Assembly (NCBI RefSeq): GCF_011758765.1
Contig: NZ_JAANOU010000001.1
Coordinates: 1,798,001 to 1,862,000 of the forward strand
From: Amycolatopsis viridis
Lineage (GTDB): Bacteria > Actinomycetota > Actinomycetes > Mycobacteriales > Pseudonocardiaceae
Direction: 5' to 3'
Length of the DNA: 64,000 nucleotides
The notes below the pieces were generated by a model. The model was given only the letters and a program-made list of their open reading frames with translations. It ran no database searches and had not been told where the DNA came from. The position numbers and the translations under genes are program-made. Below are positions 37,445-46,114 of this stretch, piece by piece; the first letter of the stretch is position 1, and the number at the start of each line of letters is the position of its first letter.

Positions 37445-38599
37445 GTGCTTCGGACCCTGCTGGTGACCAACGACTTCCCGCCGCGGCCCGGGGGGATCCA
37501 GAACTACCTGAACTCCTTCGCGCGCCTGCTGCCGCCGGACCAGCTCGTCGTCTACGCGCCCTCCTGGGACAAGCCGTCCGGTTCGCACCCCGAGTTCGAC
37601 GCCGCCGCGCCCTTCGAGGTGGTCCGGCACCCCACCTCGCTGATGCTGCCCACCCCCGACGTGCTGCGCCGCGCCAAGGAGATCCTGCGGGCGCACGACT
37701 GCCAGGCCGTCTGGTTCGGCGCCGCCGCCCCGCTGGCCCTGCTCGCCCAGCCGCTGCGGTCGGCCGGTGCGGAGTGGGTCGTCGCCAGCACCCACGGGCA
37801 CGAAGTGGGCTGGTCGATGCTGCCGCTGGCCCGCCAGGCACTGCGCCGCATCGGCGACACCACCGACGTGATCACCTACGTCAGCAAGTACACCCGCGGC
37901 CGGTTCGCCTCCGCGTTCGGCCCGTCCGCCGGGCTGGAACTGTTGCCACCCGGCGTGGACCCGGACGTGTTCAAGCCGGACGACGGCGCTCGCGCCGAGA
38001 TCCGCGCGCGGCACGGACTCGGCGACCGGCCCACCGTCGTGTGCGTGTCCCGTCTCGTGCCGCGCAAGGGACAGGACATGCTCATCCACGCCCTGCCCGA
38101 GCTGCGCCGCCGGGTTCCGGACGTCGCACTGCTGCTGGTCGGCGGCGGCCCGTACCGGAAGACCCTGGCGCGGCTCGCAGACGAGCTCGGTGTCGGCGGC
38201 GACGTCATCCTCACCGGCTCGGTGCCCTGGCCGGAGCTGCCCGCGCACTACGCGGCCGGTGACGTCTTCGCGATGCCCGCCCGGACCCGGGGCAAGGGCC
38301 TGGACGTCGAGGGCCTGGGGATCGTCTACCTGGAGGCGTCGGCGACCGGGCTGCCGGTCGTCGCGGGCAACTCGGGCGGCGCGCCCGAGACGGTGCTCGA
38401 CGAGGTCACCGGCCACGTCGTCAACGGCCGCGACGTGCACCAGCTGGTCGAGACGCTGACACCCCTGCTCACCGACCCGGCCCGCGCCCGCACGATGGGT
38501 GCCGCCGGGCGGGCGTGGGTGACCGGGCACTGGCGGTGGGACCTGCTCGGTGCCCGGCTGCGGTCGTTCCTCGCCGGGGAACCCGTCACCGCCTCCTGA
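37445..38599 (+). CDS. pimB: GDP-mannose-dependent alpha-mannosyltransferase PimB-like
   Basis: 384 aa, GT4 family, GT-B fold. DFPPRPGGIQNYLNSFARLL near residue 12 and the donor-site stretch GLDVEGLGIVYLEASATGLP near 285 with the E-x7-E motif fit PimB', which adds the second mannose to phosphatidylinositol monomannoside. SRLVPRKGQDMLIHALPEL near 200 is typical of GT4. It acts on the cytoplasmic membrane face. Position matches Rv2188c beside the NlpC/P60 gene. GTG 37445 lies 6 nt after TAGTCT. Confidence 0.9.
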   Translation: MLRTLLVTNDFPPRPGGIQNYLNSFARLLPPDQLVVYAPSWDKPSGSHPEFDAAAPFEVVRHPTSLMLPTPDVLRRAKEILRAHDCQAVWFGAAAPLALLAQPLRSAGAEWVVASTHGHEVGWSMLPLARQALRRIGDTTDVITYVSKYTRGRFASAFGPSAGLELLPPGVDPDVFKPDDGARAEIRARHGLGDRPTVVCVSRLVPRKGQDMLIHALPELRRRVPDVALLLVGGGPYRKTLARLADELGVGGDVILTGSVPWPELPAHYAAGDVFAMPARTRGKGLDVEGLGIVYLEASATGLPVVAGNSGGAPETVLDEVTGHVVNGRDVHQLVETLTPLLTDPARARTMGAAGRAWVTGHWRWDLLGARLRSFLAGEPVTAS

Positions 38600-38630
38600 T
38601 CGCGCCGGCGGTGCTCCGCCACCCGGGGAG

Positions 38631-39266
38631 CTATCCCGGCCCGGGCCGGGGACGTTCGAGGAGGGCGGGGTGCCGGGGATCGTCGGCCCGCACCACGATG
38701 TCCGCGATCTCGGCGGGCCGCACCTCCTCCGCGTAGCGTTCGAACGCCGGCAGCGCCCACTGCGCGTCCTCCGGCAGGCGGCGCCGCAGCGCCCCGGGCG
38801 ACAGTTCCAGGTGCACCGTCAGCTCGAACGGCAGCCCCCGCCCGAGCAGCATCTCCCCGTCCGCGATCAGCACACCCGGGGCCGGCAGCCGCACCCGCGC
38901 CAGTCGTGTCGCCCGGTCGCGCGCCGCGTCCCACAACGCGGGCAGCACGAGCCCGCTTCCATTGCCGCTCAACGGATCGAGCACCTCGCGCCGCAGCGCT
39001 CCCTCGTCGAGCCACGACCAGTACCGGGAGTCCGGGTTCTCCTTGCCGTATTCGAACCGCAGCGACGCCGGCCGTAGGAAATCCACAGTGGACACCCGCT
39101 GCACCGCGCGACCGCGCACCCGCAGCGGGTCGACCAGCGCGTCGGCGAGGTCCGCGGTACCGGCCGGTCCGTCCACGGCGACCCGCACCCACGGAGCGTC
39201 CAGTGCGAGCACCCGCTCGGTGAGCTCACCGGCGAGGCGTTCGAGGGTGATGGGCCGATACCGCAC
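38631..39266 (-). CDS. Uridine kinase-like P-loop protein
   Basis: 211 aa. RVAVDGPAGTADLADALVDP near residue 27 sits at the Walker A position but lacks the GK[ST] lysine (GTAD instead). STVDFLRPASLRFEYGKENP near 60 and LRRRLPEDAQW near 160 match uridine kinase-like proteins of actinobacteria. With the degenerate P-loop, kinase activity is uncertain. GTG 39266 has GGTGGATC just upstream. Convergent with pimB and divergent from the SRPBCC gene. Confidence 0.75.
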   Translation of the reverse strand: MRYRPITLERLAGELTERVLALDAPWVRVAVDGPAGTADLADALVDPLRVRGRAVQRVSTVDFLRPASLRFEYGKENPDSRYWSWLDEGALRREVLDPLSGNGSGLVLPALWDAARDRATRLARVRLPAPGVLIADGEMLLGRGLPFELTVHLELSPGALRRRLPEDAQWALPAFERYAEEVRPAEIADIVVRADDPRHPALLERPRPGPG

Positions 39267-39328
39267 GATCCACCATCGTGCCCCATCGTTGCGCCGGAAA
39301 TGTCGGTGCCTCCTGCCATCATGACCCC

Positions 39329-39733
39329 ATGACCAACGAAGTGGGCCGGACGGCCGGCGCGGGGTGGCAGATCGGCGTGTCCCGGACCCTGCCGCACCCG
39401 GCGAGCGCGGTCTGGGCGTTCCTCACCAGCGCGGAGGGCGCCGCGATCTGGCTCGGCACCGCCGTCCCGGAGCGCCCGGGCGAACGTTACGAGACGGCGA
39501 GCGGCACCGCGGGCGAGGTGCGCAGCTTCCGCGAGCTCGACCGGATCCGCCTCACCTGGCGGCCCCGCGACTGGGATCACGAGTCCACCGTGCAGGTGAC
39601 GGTGTCCGGCTCGGGGGACCGGAGCGTGCTCCGCTTCCACCAGGAATGGCTGGCGAACGCGGAGGAGCGCGCGCGGCAGCGCGAGCACTGGACGGGGGTG
39701 ATCGACCGGGTCGCCGACGCGCTGGGTGGCTGA
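39329..39733 (+). CDS. SRPBCC (AHSA1-like) domain protein
   Basis: 134 aa. The START/Bet v 1-like fold is indicated by SRTLPHPASAVWAFLTSAEG near residue 15, PGERYETASGTAGEVRSFRE near 50, LTWRPRDWDHESTVQV near 75 and the C-terminal helix RQREHWTGVIDRVADALG. Binds a hydrophobic ligand or acts as a chaperone-like domain; specificity unknown. ATG 39329 has no good ribosome site; CATCAT 6 nt upstream could be a weak -10. Its last codons and stop are duplicated in the repeats that follow. Confidence 0.82.
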   Translation: MTNEVGRTAGAGWQIGVSRTLPHPASAVWAFLTSAEGAAIWLGTAVPERPGERYETASGTAGEVRSFRELDRIRLTWRPRDWDHESTVQVTVSGSGDRSVLRFHQEWLANAEERARQREHWTGVIDRVADALGG

Positions 39734-39860
39734 CTGCGCTGGGTGGCTGACGGTGCCGGTGGCCAAACGTGCTGGGTGGCTGACCGTCCTGCGTGGCCGA
39801 CCCGGTGGCTGACCGTCCTGCGTGGCCGACCCGGTGGCTGACCGTGCTGGATGCTGACCG
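39721..39860. repeat. Tandem repeats derived from the SRPBCC gene 3' end
   Basis: The gene's final GCTGGGTGGCTGAC (39721-39734, including the stop) recurs at 39739-39752 and 39771-39784. From 39775 a 29-nt unit (GGTGGCTGACC... GGCCGACCC) repeats at 39775-39803 and 39804-39832, with a partial copy at 39833. Non-coding DNA between the SRPBCC and P450 genes. Confidence 0.8.
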
Positions 39861-39946
39861 CGCGGGGTCCGGCCGCCGGGGCACGATTCGCCGGCACCGT
39901 CCGTTGACGACGTGCTGGAGCACCGACGTCACTGGGAGGACCGCGC

Positions 39947-41167
39947 ATGCCCGTGGTGGACGAACCCGTCAGACTGGGCGACGACATCATCCAGGATCCG
40001 CACGCGCTGTACCGCGTGCTGCGGGCGGAACGGCCGGTCCGGCCCGCGATCGCACGGCACGGGCTGCGCATGTGGCTGGTGTCGGGCTACGCGGAGGCCA
40101 AGGCGCTGCTCGCGGACCCACGGCTGCGCAAGGACGCGGACCGGGCCCACGCGCTGTTCGAGTCGCACCTGGCCGCGGCGGGCGTGACTGCCGGGCCGGA
40201 TCCGTCGGGCGACCTGCTGCGCCGCCACCTGCTCAACACCGATCCGCCGGACCACACCCGGCTGCGCAAGCTGGTGAACAAGGCGTTCACCGCGCGCACC
40301 GTCGCCCGGCTGCGGCCGCGGATCGAGCGGATCACCGACGAGCTCCTGGACGCGATGGCGGCCAAGGCCCGGGTCGACCTGCTGGACGCGTTCGCCTATC
40401 CGCTGCCGATCACCGTGATCTGCGAGTTGCTCGGAATCCCCGACCAGGAGCGCGGCGAGTTCCGCGAGTGGTCCGCCACGTTGCTCAACTCGGGTTCGGA
40501 CGAGAGCCTCCACCAGGCCGCCGGTGCGATGGCGGGGTACCTCACCGGCCTGATCGAGGCGAAGCGGGCGGTGCCCACCCAGGACCTGCTGTCCGATCTG
40601 GTGCACGTGTCGGCGGAGGGCGATCAGCTGTCGCACGAGGAGCTGGTGGCGATGGCGTTCCTGCTGCTGGTCGCGGGGCACGAGACGACGGTCAACCTCA
40701 TCGCCAACAGTGTGCTGTCGCTGCTGCGGCACCCGGACCAGCTCGCGCTCCTGCGGTCGGACCCGCCGTTGCTGCCCGGCGCGATCGAGGAGTTCCTCCG
40801 GTTCGACGGCCCGATCAACATCGCGACGCTGCGGTTCACCGCCGAGCCGGTCCGGATCGGTGACGCTGAGATCCCGGCAGGCGAGTTCGTGATGATCTCG
40901 CTGATCGGGGCCAACCGCGACGGTGAGCGGTTCACCGACCCGGACCGTCTCGACGTGACGCGCCCGGCCGGCGGCCACCTCGCGTTCGGCCACGGCATCC
41001 ACTACTGCGTCGGTGCGCCGCTGGCGCGGCTCGAGGCGGAGGTGGCACTGGGGCGCCTGCTCGGCCGCTTCCCCGGGTTCGGGCTCGACGGCGATCCGGG
41101 AGAGCTGCGCTGGCGGGAGAGCACGCTCGTGCACGGTCTGGACACGCTCCCGGTCGTGCTGGGCTGA
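39947..41167 (+). CDS. Cytochrome P450 (bacterial class I, CYP107-like)
   Basis: 406 aa. Haem-binding FGHGIHYCVGAPLARLEA near residue 345 with the thiolate Cys, I-helix LLVAGHETTVNL near 240, and K-helix ExxR as EEFLRF near 283. The C-terminus ends in LVHGLDTLPVVLG, common in actinomycete CYP107/CYP105 enzymes. Substrate unknown; no biosynthetic cluster, ferredoxin or reductase gene is adjacent. ATG 39947 has GGGAGGA upstream. Confidence 0.93.
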   Translation: MPVVDEPVRLGDDIIQDPHALYRVLRAERPVRPAIARHGLRMWLVSGYAEAKALLADPRLRKDADRAHALFESHLAAAGVTAGPDPSGDLLRRHLLNTDPPDHTRLRKLVNKAFTARTVARLRPRIERITDELLDAMAAKARVDLLDAFAYPLPITVICELLGIPDQERGEFREWSATLLNSGSDESLHQAAGAMAGYLTGLIEAKRAVPTQDLLSDLVHVSAEGDQLSHEELVAMAFLLLVAGHETTVNLIANSVLSLLRHPDQLALLRSDPPLLPGAIEEFLRFDGPINIATLRFTAEPVRIGDAEIPAGEFVMISLIGANRDGERFTDPDRLDVTRPAGGHLAFGHGIHYCVGAPLARLEAEVALGRLLGRFPGFGLDGDPGELRWRESTLVHGLDTLPVVLG

Positions 41168-41210
41168 GCAGCCGGTCCGGGGCGTCCGCGGACGGCGCCG
41201 CTGTCCGTAA

Positions 41211-41231
41211 ATGGGAAGCTAAACTACCCAT
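41211..41231. promoter_or_regulatory. Dyad over the predicted -10 of the second merR gene
   Basis: ATGGG (41211-41215) and CCCAT (41227-41231) flank an 11-bp centre that contains TAAACT (41220-41225), a possible -10. Position suggests autoregulation. Confidence 0.4.
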
Positions 41232-41260
41232 GAGGAAACGCCCACAGGGAGGAACGCCGG

Positions 41261-41887
41261 ATGCGCATGGCGGAGCTGAGCCGGGAGTCGGGCGTCCCGG
41301 TCGCGACCATCAAGTACTACCAGCGCGAGGGCCTGCTGCCGCCGGGCGAGCTGACCAGTCCCAACCAGGCCCGCTACGGCCCGGCGCACGTCCGGCGGCT
41401 CAAGCTGGTCCGGGCCCTGCTGGAGATCGGCGGCCTGACGGTCGCCGCCGTGGCGGAGGTGCTGGCGGCCATCGACGACCCGGGCATTTCGACGCACAAG
41501 GTCCTCGGCCTGGCGCAGCACGGTCTGCCGATGCCCACCCGGGAGGTGACTGCGGAGGATCGCGCCTGGGCGATGGGCCGGATCGAGGACATCGCGCGGC
41601 AGCGGGGCTGGCAGGTGCACCCGGAGCTGCCGGTGGTGGAGTCGCTGGTCGGCGTGCTTTGCGCGTTGCGCCAGGTCGGGCACGAGTGGGTGCTGGAGGC
41701 GCTGGACCGCTACGCGGAGGCCGCGGCGTCCCTCGCCGAAGCCGACGTGACGGCTCTGGGCCGCCTGGACGCGACCGAAGCGGTCGTCGAGGGCTCCGTG
41801 GTGGGGACGGTGCTCGGTGACGCGCTGTTCGCCGCGCTCCGGCGCATGGCGCACGCCGAAGTCTCGCGGCGAAAGTTCTCGGCCTAG
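41261..41887 (+). CDS. MerR-family transcriptional regulator
   Basis: 208 aa. N-terminal MerR helix-turn-helix (about 1-70: MAELSRESGVPVATIKYYQR, ARYGPAHVRRLKLVRALLEI), then a helical C-terminal domain rich in Ala without recognisable metal cysteines, so not a metal sensor. RBS GGGAGGA precedes ATG 41261; ATG 41267 is also possible. The target may be itself or the neighbouring P450 (upstream) or SulP gene (downstream). Confidence 0.85.
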   Translation: MRMAELSRESGVPVATIKYYQREGLLPPGELTSPNQARYGPAHVRRLKLVRALLEIGGLTVAAVAEVLAAIDDPGISTHKVLGLAQHGLPMPTREVTAEDRAWAMGRIEDIARQRGWQVHPELPVVESLVGVLCALRQVGHEWVLEALDRYAEAAASLAEADVTALGRLDATEAVVEGSVVGTVLGDALFAALRRMAHAEVSRRKFSA

Positions 41888-42262
41888 GCCAGCGGCGGCC
41901 GACCGGGCACCGGGGAACAGGCGACCCGCCGACCCCGGCGGTGGCGGGTGTCCGAACAGGACGGTCCGGGTACAGCGGCGAAACCCGGCCATGCGGCGTA
42001 TTTCACCCGATCCGGCGCGGTCGGCGCCGCTGCCCGGATCACCGGCTACCGCCGGTCACCGCCGCGTGCGGGTGTCGATCATCCCGGTGACGGCGGTCAG
42101 CTGCGCCTGGCCCCCGGACGTTCCTGACCGTCACACGGTCGTCGTACGCGGCTGCGAACACGGGTGGACATACCGGACATCTCCGGCGGCTTTCGGTATC
42201 TCTGGTGCTACCGGCGTCACCGACGACGGTCTGCGCCCGCTACTTCACCCCGGGAGACCTGC
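41888..42262. other. Leader region of the SulP-carbonic anhydrase gene
   Basis: 375 bp without a gene. A possible promoter is CGGACA (42174-42179) with TATCTC (42197-42202), 17-bp spacer, giving a leader of about 50 nt before ATG 42263. Nothing else is recognised. Confidence 0.4.
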
Positions 42263-44551
42263 ATGATCGACAATTCTGCCCAGGAGCGTGAGCACGCCCC
42301 GCCCCGCTCGTGGCGGTCCGCGCTGGACGACCTCCGCCACGACATCCCGGCCTCGCTGGTCGTCTTCCTGGTCGCGATCCCGCTGTCGCTGGGCATCGCG
42401 CTGGCCTCCGGGGCGCCGATCGTCGCGGGTCTGATCGCCGCGATCGCCGGCGGCCTCGTGGCCGGTGCGCTCGGCGGCGCGCCGCTGCAGGTCAGCGGTC
42501 CCGCGGCCGGGCTCACCGTGATCGTGGCGGGCACGATCGAGGAGTTCGGCTGGGCCGCCGCCTGCGCCATCACCGTGCTGGCCGGTGTGCTGCAGATCCT
42601 GCTCGGGCTGAGCCGGATCGCGCGCGCCGCGCTGGCCCTGTCCCCGGCCATCGTGCACGGCATGCTCGCCGGCATCGGCGTCACGATCGTGCTGTCCCAG
42701 CTTCCGCTCGTCTTCGGTGGCACCGCTCAGACCTCGCCGATCGGCAACCTGCTGCGGCTGCCGTCCCTGGTCCTCGATCCGCACGGCGCCGCCACCCTGA
42801 CCGGCCTGGTGGCCCTGGCCGTCGTGCTCGGGTGGGGCAAGCTGCCCGCGACGGTCCGCAAGGTGCCCGGACCGCTGGCCGCGATCCTGGCCGCCACCGC
42901 GCTGTCGCTCGTCGCGGGCCTGGATGTGTCCCGTGTGGACGTTCCGGGCAACGTGCTCGACCTCGGTTTCGTGCCGGAGTTCCCGGACGGCGGGTGGGTC
43001 GACTTCGGCGTCGCCGTCGTGACCATCGCCCTGGTCACGAGCGTCGCGACCCTGCTGTCCGCGGTAGCCGTGGACAAGATGCACGCCGGTCCGCGGGCGA
43101 ACCTCAACCGCGAGCTGGTCGGCCAGGGCGCCGCGAACGTGCTGTCCGGCGCGTTCGGCGGGCTGCCGGTCGCCGGCGTGATCGTGCGCAGCTCGACCAA
43201 TGTGCAGAGCGGCGCCCGCACGCGGATGTCCGCGATCCTGCACGGTGTCTGGATCCTGCTGTTCGTCGCCGTCCTCGCCGGGGCGCTGCGCAGCATCCCG
43301 CTGGCCGCCCTCGCCGCGCTGCTGGTCCACGTCGGCGCGAAGCTCGTCAACCCGGCCCAGATCCGGGAACTGCGCCGACACGGTGACCTGCCGGTCTACC
43401 TGGTCACGCTGGTCGGCGTCGTCGCCCTCGACCTGCTCACCGGTGTGCTGATCGGCTTCGCGGTGGCCGCGCTGACCATGCTGCACCGCCTGCTGTGGGC
43501 GCGCATCCACACCGAATGCGACGGCGGCCAGTGGCGCGTCGTCGTCGAGGGAGCGTTGTCCGCGCTGTCGATCCCGCGCCTGACCGCGGTGCTGGGCACC
43601 GTTCCGCGCGGCGCGGCGGTGACGCTCGAACTCGTCGTCGACTACCTCGACCACGCCGCGTTCGACACGCTGTCGGACTGGCAGCGCTCCCACGAGGAGG
43701 CCGGCGGCCACGTGGTCGTGGACGAGATCGGGCACCCGTGGTTCGCTCGCGGCAAGGCCGGTGAACCCACCGTGCACAAGGCCAGGGCGCAGCGGATCGC
43801 GCCGCGCTGGTTCGCGCCCTGGTCGGAATGGCAGCGTGCGCACCAGGGGGAGCCCGTCTCCGTCCCGGAGCAGCGCGGCCCGCGGGAGAGCTCGATGCGG
43901 CGCGGCATGGTCGAGTTCGAGCGGCGCACCTCGCAGCTGGTCCGCCCGATCCTGGGCCGGCTCGCCGACACCCAGGACCCGGAGACGTTGTTCATCACCT
44001 GCGGCGACGCGCGGATCGTGCCGAACCTGATCACCAGCAGCGGTCCCGGCGACCTGTTCACGGTGCGCAACATCGGCAACCTGGTGCCCGACCACGCGGA
44101 GGGCGCGGACGCCTCGGTCGGCGCCGCGGTCGAGTACGCGGTCGGGGTGCTCGGGGTGCGGGAGATCGTGGTGTGCGGGCACTCGTCGTGCGGGGCGATG
44201 ACGGCGCTGCTGGGCGGTGCGCCGGTGGACGCCCCCGGGCTGCGGTCCTGGCTCACGCACGGCGAGCCGAGCCTGGCGCGGTCCAGGACCCACCCGCCGA
44301 TCCGCGTGGCCGGCGAGCTGCCCGGTTCCGCGGCCGACCAGCTGGCCCTGCACAACATCCTGCAGCAGCTGGACCGGTTGCGGGAGTACCCGGCGGTCGC
44401 GGCCGCCCACCGACGCGGCGAGCTCGACCTGGTCGGGATGTACTTCGACGTCGGTGCCGCGCGGGTGCACCTGTACGACCCCGGGTCCGGCGCGTTCACC
44501 TCCGCCGCCGCGGCGGGGAGCGAACCGGGGCACCGGATGGTCACCGGTTAG
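42263..44551 (+). CDS. SulP-type transporter fused to beta-carbonic anhydrase
   Basis: 762 aa. The N-terminal SulP/SLC26 transporter (about 15-410, some 10-12 helices; PASLVVFLVAIPLSLGIALA, GLPVAGVIVRSSTNVQSG) is followed by a STAS-like region (about 420-500) and a C-terminal beta-carbonic anhydrase (about 555-755). Zinc ligands are in FITCGDARIVPNLI and VVCGHSSCGAMTALLGG (Cys, Asp, His, Cys). The layout and length match Rv3273. It probably couples bicarbonate or sulfate uptake to CO2/HCO3- conversion at the membrane. ATG 42263 has GGGAG 7 nt upstream. Confidence 0.92.
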   Translation: MIDNSAQEREHAPPRSWRSALDDLRHDIPASLVVFLVAIPLSLGIALASGAPIVAGLIAAIAGGLVAGALGGAPLQVSGPAAGLTVIVAGTIEEFGWAAACAITVLAGVLQILLGLSRIARAALALSPAIVHGMLAGIGVTIVLSQLPLVFGGTAQTSPIGNLLRLPSLVLDPHGAATLTGLVALAVVLGWGKLPATVRKVPGPLAAILAATALSLVAGLDVSRVDVPGNVLDLGFVPEFPDGGWVDFGVAVVTIALVTSVATLLSAVAVDKMHAGPRANLNRELVGQGAANVLSGAFGGLPVAGVIVRSSTNVQSGARTRMSAILHGVWILLFVAVLAGALRSIPLAALAALLVHVGAKLVNPAQIRELRRHGDLPVYLVTLVGVVALDLLTGVLIGFAVAALTMLHRLLWARIHTECDGGQWRVVVEGALSALSIPRLTAVLGTVPRGAAVTLELVVDYLDHAAFDTLSDWQRSHEEAGGHVVVDEIGHPWFARGKAGEPTVHKARAQRIAPRWFAPWSEWQRAHQGEPVSVPEQRGPRESSMRRGMVEFERRTSQLVRPILGRLADTQDPETLFITCGDARIVPNLITSSGPGDLFTVRNIGNLVPDHAEGADASVGAAVEYAVGVLGVREIVVCGHSSCGAMTALLGGAPVDAPGLRSWLTHGEPSLARSRTHPPIRVAGELPGSAADQLALHNILQQLDRLREYPAVAAAHRRGELDLVGMYFDVGAARVHLYDPGSGAFTSAAAAGSEPGHRMVTG

Positions 44552-44554
44552 CCA

Positions 44555-44577
44555 CGGACCGGGCACCGCCCGGTCCG
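44555..44577 (+). terminator. Hairpin after the SulP fusion gene
   Basis: Perfect 10-bp stem (44555-44564 with 44568-44577) with a 3-nt loop, directly after the stop. Confidence 0.55.
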
Positions 44578-44601
44578 GTGCCGGTACTACTGTCGGATCC
44601 C

Positions 44602-45318
44602 GTGAGCGTGCTGGTTGTGACCGGGACCGGAACGGGCGTCGGCAAGACCGTGGTGACCGCGGCGCTCGCTGCTCTCGCGCATGCCGAGGGCCGCCGGGTC
44701 GCCGTGCTGAAACCCGCCCAGACCGGGGTCGGCCCGGACGAACCGGGAGACGTCGACGAGGTGGCCCGCCTGGCCGGCGGAGTGACGACGCGCGAGTTGC
44801 GGCGCTATCCCGACCCGCTCGCCCCGGAGCGGGCGGCCCAGCGGAGCGGGATCGCGGTGGTGCGGCCCGCGGAGGCCGCGCACGCGGCGAGCGAGCTCGC
44901 CGAGACGCACGACCTCGTGCTGATCGAGGGCGCGGGTGGGCTGCTGGTCCGCTTCGACGGCGACGGTGCCACGCTGGCCGACGTGGCGTGGGCGCTGTCC
45001 GCCCCGCTGCTGGTGGTCGCGCAGGCCGGGCTCGGCACGCTCAACCCGATGGCGCTGACCGCCGAGGTGGCGACCGCGCGCGGCCTGAACGTGCTGGGCG
45101 TGGTCATCGGCTCCTGGCCGGCACAGCCGGATCTCGCCGCGCTGTGCAACGTCACCGACCTGCCGGTGGCCGCCGGGGCGCCACTGCTCGGTGCTCTCCC
45201 GGAGGGTGCGGGCGAGCTGGACCGGGCGGCGTTCCTGACGGCCGCCCGTGCCGGGCTGTCCCCCTGGTTCGGTGGCGACTTCGACGCGGAACGGTTCCAC
45301 AAGGGCCTGTCCACTTGA
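44602..45318 (+). CDS. bioD: Dethiobiotin synthetase
   Basis: 238 aa. ATP-dependent carboxylation of diaminopelargonate in biotin synthesis. P-loop VTGTGTGVGKTVVTAAL near residue 5, KPAQTGV near 37, and IEGAGGLLVRF near 110 are diagnostic. GTG 44602 lies 8 nt after TACTGT, without a Shine-Dalgarno. bioA, bioF and bioB are not in the window, so it is separated from the rest of the pathway, at least on this side. Its substrate bicarbonate could be supplied by the adjacent carbonic anhydrase fusion, an idea not tested. Confidence 0.92.
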   Translation: MSVLVVTGTGTGVGKTVVTAALAALAHAEGRRVAVLKPAQTGVGPDEPGDVDEVARLAGGVTTRELRRYPDPLAPERAAQRSGIAVVRPAEAAHAASELAETHDLVLIEGAGGLLVRFDGDGATLADVAWALSAPLLVVAQAGLGTLNPMALTAEVATARGLNVLGVVIGSWPAQPDLAALCNVTDLPVAAGAPLLGALPEGAGELDRAAFLTAARAGLSPWFGGDFDAERFHKGLST

Positions 45319-45467
45319 GACGGGACGGGCATCGCTGAGCGGTTGCGTCCGCGCCGGTGCTCTCGCCGCGCGAACGGGCCGGGCGACGCAACCGACACGG
45401 TGCGTGCACGGCCGAGGCGACCGGCTAGTCTCGTTCCGGCGGAACACGCGGGAACGGAAGGGGTGCG

Positions 45468-46064
45468 GTGGCCGACTCGTCGCCGGTGCAGGCCAGGCCG
45501 GGAGGCCCCGGCTCGGAGTTGCCTGCTGTGCTGTTGACCCGCAGGCCGGCCCGGCCGCGGGTCGTCGTCAAGGCCGACCTGCTGCCCGCGGTCAGCCTGC
45601 TGTCGCTGATCGGGATCGCCGGCATTCCGCTGGGCTGGGTGTGGTCGCTGCTCGCGCCGCCCGAACGCGTGCGTGTCTTCGACGGCGGGCAGCTGGTCCC
45701 GCTGCAGCTGGAGAGCTGGCACCGCTTCGACGGCTTGGCGGTCTTCGCGCTGATCGGGATGGCCGCCGGGGTGGTCACCGGTGTCGCCGTGTGGATGCTG
45801 CGGGAACGCCGCGGGCCGGTGATCATGATCGCCGCGGTGCTCGGCGGGCTGCTCGCTGCCTGGCTCGGCACCCAGATGGGAGTCGCGTTCGCCAACGGCG
45901 CCTACGCGGTCACCACCACGCCGGCCGTCGGAGATGTGATCGAGCGTGCCCCGCGCCTGGAGTCGATGTCGGTGCTGGTCGCCCAGCCGCTGGCGACCGC
46001 CCTGGTGTACGGCGTGCTCGCCGGCTGGAACGGACGCGAGGACCTCGGCCGCAGGCTGGGCTAG
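45468..46064 (+). CDS. DUF2567 membrane protein
   Basis: 198 aa with four membrane helices (about 38-62, 87-108, 118-138, 165-185) and a periplasmic loop after the first (PPERVRVFDGGQLVPLQLES). This matches DUF2567, found beside the NAD genes in mycobacteria (Rv1591 position). Function unknown. GTG 45468 follows a GGAAGGGG ribosome site; TAGTCT at 45425 is a possible -10. Terminated by a hairpin shared with whiB. Confidence 0.82.
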   Translation: MADSSPVQARPGGPGSELPAVLLTRRPARPRVVVKADLLPAVSLLSLIGIAGIPLGWVWSLLAPPERVRVFDGGQLVPLQLESWHRFDGLAVFALIGMAAGVVTGVAVWMLRERRGPVIMIAAVLGGLLAAWLGTQMGVAFANGAYAVTTTPAVGDVIERAPRLESMSVLVAQPLATALVYGVLAGWNGREDLGRRLG

Positions 46065-46071
46065 GAACACA

Positions 46072-46106
46072 CACGGCCGGGACCCCTTGTCGGGATCCCG
46101 GCCGTG
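46072..46106. terminator. Bidirectional terminator between DUF2567 and whiB
   Basis: 11-bp outer stem (46072-46082 with 46096-46106) and, after one mismatch, three inner GC pairs around a TTGTC loop; convergent genes. Confidence 0.75.
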
Positions 46107-46114
46107 GGCTTGTC

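Noticed and set aside
38634-38651. GC palindrome at the end of the uridine-kinase-like gene as a terminator
   Set aside because: It lies within the last codons and would have too small a loop; no T-run.
45340-45394. 10-bp inverted repeat CGGTTGCGTC/GACGCAACCG with a 35-nt spacer after bioD
   Set aside because: It could be part of a weak terminator, but the inner pairing is poor and the arms are far apart; not listed as a feature.
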